Below are positions 48,823 through 57,823 of a stretch of 64,000 nt of DNA, piece by piece; positions within the stretch are counted from its first letter, which is position 1; every line of letters starts with the position of its first letter. Source of the stretch: Saururus chinensis. Lineage: Eukaryota > Streptophyta > Magnoliopsida > Piperales > Saururaceae. Under the pieces are notes generated by a model. It was not told where the DNA came from and did not search any database. It saw nothing but the letters and a program-made list of their open reading frames with translations. The position numbers and the translations under genes are program-made. The stretch spans positions 41,039,351-41,103,350 of the forward strand of contig CP141140.1 of the NCBI GenBank assembly GCA_035235625.1, written 5' to 3'.

Positions 48823-49370
48823 GGTAAGTCCGTAATCATGGTTGTGGTGGACCGATTGTTGAAATATGCTCATTTTTGCGCACTCAGCCATCCCTTTATC
48901 GCGAAGACGGTTGCTGAGCTCTTTGTTCGCGAGGTGGAGCGCCTGCATGGTATGCTGCGCACGATTGTCTCTAACCGGGCCCGGATATTTCTCTCACAGT
49001 TCTGGCAGGAGTTTTTCATATTGCAGGGGTCTTCTTTACATATGAGCACCACTTATCATCCTCAGACCGACAGCCAGACAGAGGTGGTTAACCATTGCTT
49101 GGAGCAGTACCTCCGCTGCTTCACCATGATGCAGCCCCGCCGGTGGCTTTAGCTCCTTCCTTGGGCTGAATGGTCTTATAATACGGCCTATCATACGCAC
49201 GCTGGTTTCACCCCATTTGAGGTGCTCTATGGGCGGCCACCGCCGACTATTTTATCTTATGTGCCGAGTCGCTCCTCTGTGGCCAAGGTGGATTATATGT
49301 TGCAGACGCGTGATGAGGTCTTACGCCAGCTTAAGTAAAATTTGTCGGCTGCTCAAAACCGGATGAAGCA
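48823..49370 (+). pseudogene. Element G integrase core
   Basis: After the stop at 48820 the core resumes as VVVDRLLKYAHF. The position of the second catalytic aspartate reads IVSNRARIF, where the family has SDRD, so this residue is asparagine here. The glutamate block HPQTDSQTEVVN is present. Stops occur at 49150 and 49336. The element could not integrate even if its frame were open. Confidence 0.88.
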
Positions 49371-49829
49371 GGTTTATGATCGTCATCACACGGATCGGGA
49401 ATTTGCTGTTGGTGATTTGGTCTGTCTCCATTCTTCCTCAGCGCCAAACTTCACTGTTTCAGCCGGCACACTCCAAGCTTGCACCCCGCTTCCATGGTCC
49501 GTATGTTATTGAGGCACGTGTTGGATCGGTGGCCTACCGCCTGACTCTTCCCCCTGATTCTTTAGTTCATCTGGTGTTTCATGTCTCTCGTCTGCGCCAC
49601 TTTGTGGGTGATGCTGCCTTGGCGCAGGACACTCCTCCTCCTCCTTTGATGGGGCCGCTTGTGCCCGATGCTCCTGTCCCTACTGCTATCCTGCAGAAGC
49701 ATAGGGTGTGACACTCTAGACATATTATTACTGAGGTCTTGCTTTCTTGGCAGGGTCAGCCTTTGGAGGATGCCACGTGGATGCCAAAAGATGATTTTCT
49801 CGCCCGTTATCTAGATTGGTCGCCTTGAG
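49371..49829 (+). pseudogene. Element G integrase C-terminus with chromodomain-like tail
   Basis: The frame covers LAPRFHGPYVIEARVGSVAY and VFHVSRLRHFVGD, the usual linker of Ty3/gypsy integrases. It then has a stop at 49709 and continues as LSWQGQPLEDATWMPKDDFL, which has the W-G-P-ATW pattern of chromodomain-like tails. Such tails direct insertion to heterochromatin, which fits the nested position. Confidence 0.75.
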
Positions 49830-49842
49830 GACAAGGCGAATA

Positions 49843-49859
49843 GCGGAAGCATGGTGGAG
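49843..49859 (+). other. Polypurine tract of element G
   Basis: gcggaagcatggtggag directly precedes the 3' LTR start tgttgtgcac. It is purine-rich with two pyrimidines. Confidence 0.65.
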
Positions 49860-50213
49860 TGTTGTGCACGATGACCAGACTCGACCAATTCTTTCATTTA
49901 TTATTTCCATAGTTGCTTTGGGATGATTTTCTATTGTAATAGTTAGTAGTATGGATATTTATTTTGGGTTGGTTCAGTCAGTGGCCCGGGTTAGCCGAAC
50001 CACTGATTGGCGTGTGTCCCTAGGGAAGTGGGCCGGCATGGGTTGGGTTGGCACGACTCCCTAGGGGACTGGTCATCCCCTATATGGGGCGATCTCCTTT
50101 CTTTTGACAGTTATGCAAGTATTGAATCCCAGTTTCTCCCCTTTCTCCATTACTTCCCCCCTTTCTCTGCGTAATTCTCCTTGATATCGATCGTGCCTGC
50201 ATCGGGCACATCA
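49860..50213 (+). repeat. 3' LTR of element G
   Basis: It starts TGTTGTGCACGATG and ends GGGCACATCA. It is followed by ggaaa, the target duplication. Confidence 0.9.
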
Positions 50214-50430
50214 GGAAACATCCCGGGGAAAGGGACGTTTTATCCATCGCTTACGGGTGCAGAAAGGGGACAGTTGGTCAGTCATCTTTTGGCGCAAGCC
50301 AAGGAACGTGCAGAGGTTAGAAGAGGCTCTGTTCGCTGTCTCCGGATCTGCAGGGGAGGACACCTAGAAACGAACCTGAATACCGCTACCTTGCAAGACA
50401 TTAGGGGAGTAAGCATTTTTGACCTCCTAT
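50214..50430 (+). repeat. Minisatellite of LTR F, right part
   Basis: Starting with ggaaacatcccggggaaagg, units of about 55 bp continue to ttaggggagtaagc near 50402. Solo LTR D has the same run (acatcccaggtaagg ... ttagaggagtaagcg) in its array, which shows that this is part of the LTR family and not of element G. Confidence 0.65.
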
Positions 50431-51290
50431 TTTAATTATAGAATGCATGTGCTAGATAAGGGATATGTTATGCCATGATATGCAATGATCCTTTATATTA
50501 TGATATGCTATGATCCTCTACATTATGATATGCTATGCTTATATGCCATGATGTGTGCCGTCTCGCTCTGGGTTAGAGAGAGACGTGTTGTGTGTGTGTT
50601 CGGTTTCGGCTAAGTGATATAGCGAGACGTGTGATGCATGTGGTTTCAGCTTAGTGATGGAGCGAGACATGTGAATGTGATAGTTTTGCTCGGGGATAGA
50701 GTAAGCCATGTTGTGATGGTCGGATAAAATATGATATTATATGATAGGATTTGATATGATCCAACATGCTCTGTTGTGTGTTCTACTCCACTTTATGATA
50801 GATTGGAATGTGTGGTTTTGCTCACCTACGTGAGATGTGTATTTCACTACTTTATTGACTTCTGTTTGACTCTGCTGATTTATAAGATTTTCGTCTGATA
50901 CTGAATTAATTATTCGGATATAAAGTATACGTATTTTATCGTATATGATTTTCTTATGTCTGATGAATGTAGTAGTCGTTAGGCAAAACTACGTTCGGAT
51001 CCGATCGTATTGGAATAACGTCAGAGATGATATCCAATGCGTAATTAGGCAACCAACGATTAAATAACGTTGGCCCAATCCAAATTAGTTATAAAATTAG
51101 GTTTGTTCTTATCTATGTCAACAGAACATTATAGCTTTGTAGCGCATAGAAGTATGTTATGACTCTCGCACTCAGAGTCTGCAGCTCCTGGTCAGTTAGT
51201 TTTAATTTTTCCGCTAATTTTATACACTCCGATTCTGTCTTCCGATCTAACCCCCAGTCCAGGTCGAGTTTTTCGGGTCGGGGTGTTACA
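50431..51290 (+). repeat. Remainder of solo LTR F
   Basis: It begins with repeats of the word gatatgctatgatcc and tgatgtgtg, then reaches the conserved 3' end around ggcaaccaacgattaaat and finishes GGGTGTTACA. The end segment matches 39720-40010 on the other strand. Confidence 0.7.
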
Positions 51291-52779
51291 TTTTTCATAT
51301 GGAATTCGAACCGTGTCTAGAGCGGGCAATGCCCTAGGTTTCTAGATAAGAAATTGGACTACGTCCAAAGCGGGCAATATAATTGTATTCCTCTCCTTGA
51401 TGGAGACATTCACTATTTGATGACAATGCATGTGTATGAGATAATATTATGCCCAGATTCACATAGGTTGTGTAGGGATATTTAAGATTATGTGACACAT
51501 GTGGATGCGATTTATTATGCATGATATTAATGTAGTGTGGTTTGGACACTTGTCGTGCAGGTGAATGAGCTATGGAATGTATGAGATTTATATGAATGCA
51601 TGATCTAAATTTTGTGTTAGATACACTTCTCATGCAGGTTGATGTAATATGAATACACGATCTGAATCATGTGATTGAGACTATTAATTAGGTTTATGTG
51701 ATACGAATGCATGATCTGAATGGTGTGAATGAGACACTATTATGCAGTTTTATGTGATGGTTGCATGATCAAAAAGTGTGAGAAAGACACTTCTCATGTG
51801 GTTTATAGTGATATTATGTTTGATTTGATTAGATGAGGATCATTACTTATGCAGGATGGACACTAAGTTATGATATGATTATTTATTCCCTGATTTTGAT
51901 AGGTGTGTCATATGCATGCTAGCTTTTTTGTTAATGGATAAATAGGGGTTAGCAAGGGAATGATATGAAAAAGGGTATACAATGTTAATTATGAACCTGA
52001 ATTGCTATGTTGCCCTATCATGACGGTTTTCTTATTATTGCCATCATATTCAAACCTTACTGAGTTTTACTCACCCCACTTTCTTTGTTTCTATTTTGGG
52101 GCTGCATGGTTCGACATGTAGCTAGGCAGGACCCTTTGTATGAAGAACGGTCGGGGAGAGCATGGGATTAGGCGTGGATGCCTCTAGACGTTGTTATCTT
52201 TTTCTAATTGCTCTGTTATGATGATAGAACATCATGTATGGTGGTTCTTATTTTCAGACTTGTCTTTATATTATGTTTTTAGATATGTTTAAGACCTTGA
52301 TTCGAGTCATGTGTGTTGGCTCAAGATTCTAAGTTTGTGGGTATAAGACTTGTGGACTAGTTAAGAGTTAAAGTCCTCTTTTGTTCTACTTATTTCTCTT
52401 ACTTAAAGGTCTTGCGGTGCATAACTCCACTAGTTAAACTACCCGTAGGAGGGACCAAATCTTCTACTATCTATTAATCTCTTTCAATTCCGTCGCCCTC
52501 GTGCGCTTGACCGGCCCTTGGACCGGGTTTGGCTCGGGTTGGGCAGTGCCAGAGCGTGACAACCCGAAAGCTAATAAATCATCAGAGTCAGACATCTCTT
52601 TCTTGCACAGAGCAGAGCAGAACATATCAGAGCAGATAAGAATATATTAGATAAGAACATAACAAATCAGAGTAGATCACATTAGTACAAAGCATATATT
52701 TACTAAATAAGAAGCATATGCATTTATTTAATCATGCATTTAAAATCAAAAGGTAAGAAACGCTTACTCCTCTAAGGTT

Positions 52780-53560
52780 CCTAGAAGTAGTGACATCCGA
52801 AATCTCTATTTCCTTTAGGGGGTTCCTCTTTTGAGGCCTAGAGATGGTGGGCAAAACATTTCTCCCTTTCCCAGGGCATTCCTCTCTCTTAGTGCCAAAA
52901 GGTTACACATAAAACCTCCCCTTACCTGGGATGTTTCTCTCATTTTACATCTATAGGTAGTGGACATAACCTTCCCTTACCCGAGACACTTCTCTCTTTG
53001 TACGCCCGAAGGCAGCGAACAAAACCTCCCTTACCTGAATGTTTCTCTCATTGTGCATGGAGGCAAAGGAAAGAACCTCCCATTACTAGAGACTTGTCTC
53101 TCTTTGCACACCTGAAGGCTGTGGACAGAACCTCCCCTTATATGAGACATTTCTAACATTGCACCCAAAGGCGACAAACAAAACCTCCCCTTTCCCAGGA
53201 CATTTTCACTCTCTTTTTGCGGCCCAGTGGTGGAGAATAGGGCATGCTCTTGCCTTGGGCTATTTCTCTCATTGAGGACAAAGGTGATGGATAGAACCTC
53301 CCCATACATGGGATATTTCTCTCTTTGTACTTGAAGGTGTCGGATAAAATTTCCCTTGCCCTAGACACTTCTCTCATTGCGCCTGAAGGCAATGAATAGA
53401 ACCTTCCATTTATAAGGGCATTTTCTACCTATTTTTTAGGGCCAATGGTAGAGAATGGAGCCTCCTCTTGCCCCAGGAAGTTTCCTTCCTCTAGAGTTCC
53501 TAAATCAGTGAATAGACACTTCCATTACATAGAGCATCCTTAAATTAGCTAGAAATGACT
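52780..53560 (-). repeat. Minisatellite of solo LTR D, units of about 55 bp
   Basis: On the minus strand about a dozen units follow the scheme gagagaaacatcccaggtaa then ggggaggttttgtccactgc then cttcgggtgtacaaa. The units differ at many positions and by small indels. Short open frames on this strand repeat GRFCLSPL-like words because of the array and do not encode a protein. Confidence 0.8.
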
Positions 53561-54003
53561 CTTGAATGGAGGACATTTGACTTAGAACTGCTTAGAAATA
53601 GGTGAAAAACTCCTCCCAAAATGCATGGTCCCCCACCTATTTATAGGGGAGGGCCTCAAGCCAACCGAACGCATGTACAAGCAACAGGCAACGCGTTGCA
53701 CGCCCATGACTCACGCAATACTATGCTCACATGTGGTATGGGCTGTATAGCATTGTTTGTTTGCGTGTAATGCAATATGGCCCTATGCATATGGCATGGG
53801 TCTTACCCATGTGGCACGCTTCTTGAGGTCATAACTTTCACTTTTGACCTCTGTTTGCACGTTCTCGATTCGTTACAGTCATTTTTTGAGCTCTAAACAT
53901 ATACATGAATTTTACACCTCTAAACCCACTAATTTTTATCAAAAATTTAGTGCTTAATACTAATCTCTTGGGTTAGATGAAATCTGGAAAATGGGGCATT
54001 ACA

Positions 54004-56591
54004 AAAATAACCACCACTTGATCCTGAACATGTGAAGGATCTCTCACATACTTTTGAACCATGGACACATGGAACACATCATGAACATAATCAAGCTATG
54101 GGGCCAAGGCCAATTTATAGGCTACCCATCCTATATTGTCCATCATTTCAAATGGTCATAAGAATCGAGGACTCAACTTACCTTTAACTCTATATTTTAT
54201 AACTCCTCATGTTGTGGAATTTTTAATAGCACGTGATCACGCACAGAAAAATCTAGATTTTGAGTCTTTGGTGAGCATAGTTCTTTCGTCAACGTTGAAC
54301 TATCTTTAAGTGATCTCTAATAATTTTCACCTTATCCTCACATTGCTGCAAGAGCTCAAATTTCACCATCTTACTTTCTCCTACCTCACTCCAACATGTT
54401 AGTGCTCTACAGGGTCTACCATATAACACTGCATAGGGTCATACATGTGCTTGTGTAGTAACTATTGTTATAAGCAAATTCAATCAATAGAAGATGCTCA
54501 ACCCAATTAAAATTCAATCAATAGAAGATGCTCATCCCAATTACCTCTCCAATGCACTGGACAAACACACAACATATCTTCTAAAGTCTGAATGGTCCTC
54601 TCTGACTAACCATCCGTTTATGGGAAGAAGGTTGTACTGAACCTTAGTTTAGTACCTAATTCTTCTTGATATCCTTGCCAAAATTGAGATGTTAACCGAC
54701 TAAGTTGATTCGAGATGATTGACAACAACACTCCATGTCGACTCACAATTTCCCTCACATATACCCTTTCTAATGAATTTAAAGATTGTCTTCTACAGAG
54801 GTAGAAAATGTGCACTCTTGGTTAGTCAATCTACATTACCCAAATGGATTCATGACCTTGTGCCATCCTAAAATAAAATCCATTATGAATTTAAATCGAT
54901 TGAAGAGTACCTAAAGGTTTTTTATGTTTGGCTTTAACCTGTTGACAACTTAAACACTTTGAAACATACTCTCCTATGTCCTTTTTCATTCCATTCCACC
55001 AAAAATTCATTTTCACATCTTGGTACATCTTCATTTTTCCTAGATAAAGTGTACTAAAATCTATGTGCTTCATCCAATAGATCTTTCCTTAACTTAGGTA
55101 TTACTAGAACCGCCAACCTTTCCCAAAATGAAACACCTTCATCTGAGCCTTTATTAAAGTTTGGTCTTCTAAGTAATTTTTGTACTTCTGCATCTCCTTT
55201 TTGTGCCTCCAAAATGAGTTCAACCAATGCAAATTTTACTTCCAAATTAACAATAAAAGATTTCTTGTTTCCAAGTTGTAATTTAGATCAAAAACTTATT
55301 GTCTATTTCAACAATTTCCACTCCTTCATGAGTATTTGAGCAACTCTTCCTTCGGCCTTGCGACTCAAAGTATTAGCTACTACATTTGCTTTTTATGAGT
55401 GGTACAGAATGGAAAAATTATAATCCTTCATATATTCAATCCATCATCTTTTTAATATCACTTTGAGATAATATATACTTTAGACTTTGGTGATCTGTAA
55501 AAATTTCAAACTTCTCTCCATACAAGTAATGTCTTCAAATTTTTAAAGCAAAAATTATTGTTGCCAATTCTAGATCATGAGTAGAACCTTCATCTCCCTT
55601 TAATTGTCTTGTATCAACATGCATCCGAGGATATTTTTGGAAACATCACTGTATATAACGTATAATCCATTGCCAGATGATACAACTAAGATTGGTGTGG
55701 TTGTTAGCTTCCTGTTTAGTTCTTGAAAACTATTTTCACATGCCTCATCCCAAATAAACTTTATCCCTTTCCTTGTTAATTTTTTCAAGGGTAATGTGAT
55801 ACTCAAAAATACACGAATGAATCTTAGGTAATATTTTACAAGACCTAGAAAACTTCTAATTTCCTTAACTGCTTTAGGTCTTTCCCATCTCATCACTGCT
55901 TCTATCTTAGTGGGATCTACCGATACTCCATCTTTTGAAATAACATGCCCCCTAAAAATAACTTACGCTAGCCAAAATTCAAAGCTACTAAATTTAGCAT
56001 ACAACTGATGGCTTCTCAAAGTTTATAGAACTATCTATAAGTGTTCTCGATGCTCTTCTGGAATAGTAGAGTAGACCAAAATATTATTAACAAAAACAAT
56101 CACAACCTTATCTTAATAAGTTTGAAAAGCTAGATTCATGAGATCCATAAAAGTTGTAGGAGAATTTGTCAAACCAAATGGCATCACTAAAAATTCAAAG
56201 TGGCCAAATTAGGTATGAAAGATTGTCTTCAAGATATCTTCGTCCGTGTTCTAAATTAATGGTATTCAGACTTGAAATCTATTTTAGAGAATACTGTGGC
56301 TTCTTGTAACTGATTAAACCGATCATTGATATGTGGTAAATGATACTTATTCTTTATAGTAACAGAGTTAAGCATAAGTTAATATTTACATAATCTTAAT
56401 GATCCATCATTCTTCCTTACATATAGAATTGGAGCTCCCCAGGGTAAGACATTGGGTCATATAAATCTTTTATCCAAGAACGCTTGTAATTGATTTGTTA
56501 ATTCATTTAGCTCTATAGAAGCCATACGGTAGGGTGCGTTAGAGATAGGACTTGTTCCTTACATTAAATCAATATTAAAGTCTATATCTCT
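54004..56591 (-). pseudogene. Ty3/gypsy element C: reverse transcriptase, RNase H, integrase
   Basis: On the minus strand from 56500 to 54004 the order is reverse transcriptase, RNase H, integrase, tail. Reverse transcriptase shows [13 protein letters not shown] and, at about 56090, FVNNILVYS where the family has YVDD or FVDD, so both catalytic aspartates are asparagine. RNase H shows LYVIYSDVSKNILGCML. The integrase zinc domain shows CLSCQQVK near 54960. The tail ends VSMVQKYVRDPSHVQD at 54004, where solo LTR D begins. Frames are broken throughout and the 5' part beyond 56591 is missing. Remnant A has the same order, so both belong to the chromodomain-bearing Ty3/gypsy group. Confidence 0.85.
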
Positions 56592-56775
56592 TGTAAGATC
56601 TCTAATTTTATTTGGTTTAATTTTTTTAATTATGTTACTTTGTGCGGTTTTGCTTGATTGCCGGTTTGATTTGATTTTCAGGTTATAGGTTAGTAATTAT
56701 GACTTTAATAAGGTTTAATTTTATTTTTATAAGTATTAGTGTCAAATTCTCATTTTTATTGTAGGAAATTGCATG
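56592..56775 (+). repeat. LTR fragment in plus orientation
   Basis: It starts tgtaagatctctaattttattt, a relative of the minus-strand LTR-like start at 39328. The likeness runs for about 170 bp (tgcggttttgcttgattgccgg) and then ends. It adjoins the reverse transcriptase of element C, so it is a later insertion or a rearrangement joint. Confidence 0.55.
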
Positions 56776-57823
56776 TAAGGGCATACATTAGACATTTTGT
56801 AGGGAATGTTTTAGCGCTTATTTAAATCCTAAAGCTGTGAGGGTAGTTCGATGATAGCTGATAATGTAGGGTTCCGATAAAAAAATTCATATTTATATTA
56901 AGAGCATTCAATCGTAGACTTTGTAGAGCATTTTCAGCAAATCATCACATCGTCGTAGGTAGCGAGGGCCTCACGTGAAGCTTTAACAAGGAGGGCTCCA
57001 CCCAGGCCACCTAGCCAAATCCCTAGCAGCCCAATTGCTAAATTGACCGAACAATACTACTTACATAGACTTGCTTGATGTTCGAGCTAAGACTCGCTTC
57101 CAAGATTCGAGCCACTAAAAGTTAAAAAAATTACCCGCATCCATTTTTGCCAATGGCACATAATTCAACAAGTAAATTAGCTCCCTCAAACTGTCAAATC
57201 AAGGTTCCCGGCTCATGCTGACGTGCATGAGGCCAGGCTCATACAAACTTTTTCCATACATTCATCACCTAAGTCCTTTGAGCCAGATCTATTGCTTCCG
57301 CATTTCTCTCAGCTCAAAACACGGCACTAAGCTGTCTAGTACAGGACAAACATATAAGAGTTTACGTCTATATTTTTGTTATTCAAGTGAGGATTTAGAC
57401 TCGTACAGATTTTAGAAATTTTTGAAAAGATTTCAAACATCAGCACATTTTCACGTAAAATTGATATCATCCTCAACTTCAAGGAATTACCATAAGTGTT
57501 GGAAAGAAATGAGCTCTTGAGCTTGTAATTTCAGTTTACAGGAGACTATGCCTGTGCCCCCAGTGGTTCCTTCATTTTTGTTTTTTTTTTTTGGAATCTA
57601 GCAATTCCTTACTGATGAAACCAGGAAACCTACTTATTAGAAAGCAAACATCATAACGCTCCTTTCATCTTCACCGCATAGAGCTACCCATGCATTTTTC
57701 TAGTCACTTTTACAAGCTAACGTTATTTAATCTTTACATAATTAACAACAAAAATTAAACATCATCATAGAGCACCCAGAAAACTGCAAGATGGAGCTAT
57801 ATTTAAAAGGTATTACATTGCTT
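56776..57823. other. Boundary between transposon block and PIG-V
   Basis: No gene was recognised. It should contain the PIG-V 3' untranslated region and polyadenylation site, read on the minus strand from 57823 downward. I see aaatata and ttaaataacg words but no canonical AATAAA close by. Confidence 0.4.

Larger units (their letters stand above)
44831..50213 (+). mobile_element. Ty3/gypsy retrotransposon G, complete in structure but defective
   Basis: 5383 bp with 354-bp LTRs, a primer site, gag, protease, reverse transcriptase, RNase H, integrase, a chromodomain-like tail and a purine-rich tract. Integrase comes after reverse transcriptase, the Ty3/gypsy order. The LTR ends are TGTTGTGCAC and GGGCACATCA, which are inverted; in the 5' LTR the TG has become TA. 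The LTRs differ at about 16 of 354 positions by my count, mostly transitions. Stops and frameshifts break the coding region. It is the innermost insertion of the nest. Confidence 0.93.
43876..51296 (+). mobile_element. Solo LTR F in E, split by element G (own sequence 43881-44830 and 50214-51290)
   Basis: It starts TGTAACGACC and ends GGGTGTTACA, with the inverted ends TGTAAC and GTTACA. The flanks ttttc (43876-43880) and tttttc (51291-51296) are the target duplication with one base of slippage; the uninterrupted target is seen in fragment B as ctagtttttcat. The own sequence is about 2.0 kb without coding domains. It has U3 tandem repeats, a TATA box (44451) and a minisatellite, all within the LTR. 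It belongs to the same family as solo LTR D but in opposite orientation. Confidence 0.8.
41566..52561 (+). mobile_element. LTR E (solo) in D, split by F (own sequence 41566-43880 and 51291-52561)
   Basis: It starts tgtaagatccctgatct and ends gccagagcgtgaca. Text on the two sides of the F insertion joins smoothly when compared with LTR fragment B, where the same passage is continuous around 36610-36700. The own pieces total about 3.6 kb and contain no coding domain. It has a promoter-like cctataaaaggaaag near 41988 in the same place as the LTR at 34498. The flanks aacta and acccg do not match, so I see no target duplication and the right end may be off by a few bases. Confidence 0.7.
39718..54003 (-). 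mobile_element. Solo LTR D in element C, itself split by later insertions (own sequence 39718-41565 and 52562-54003)
   Basis: On the minus strand it starts tgtaatgccccattttcc at 54003 and ends gggtgtgaca at 39718. The flanks are aaaat on both sides (39713-39717 and 54004-54008), a 5-bp target duplication. The two own pieces total about 3.3 kb and contain no gag or pol, so it is a solo LTR left after recombination between two LTRs. It is homologous to solo LTR F at both ends, for example acgaat-gaacgtgcaaa near the start and ggcaaccaacgtt near the end. LTR E interrupts it at 41565/52562. 40100-41450 may hold a further unresolved insertion. Confidence 0.75.

Noticed and set aside
53031..53392. 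Minus-strand frames of 79-92 codons with repeated GRFCLSPL words
   Set aside because: Produced by the 55-bp minisatellite in LTR D, with no independent evidence of translation.
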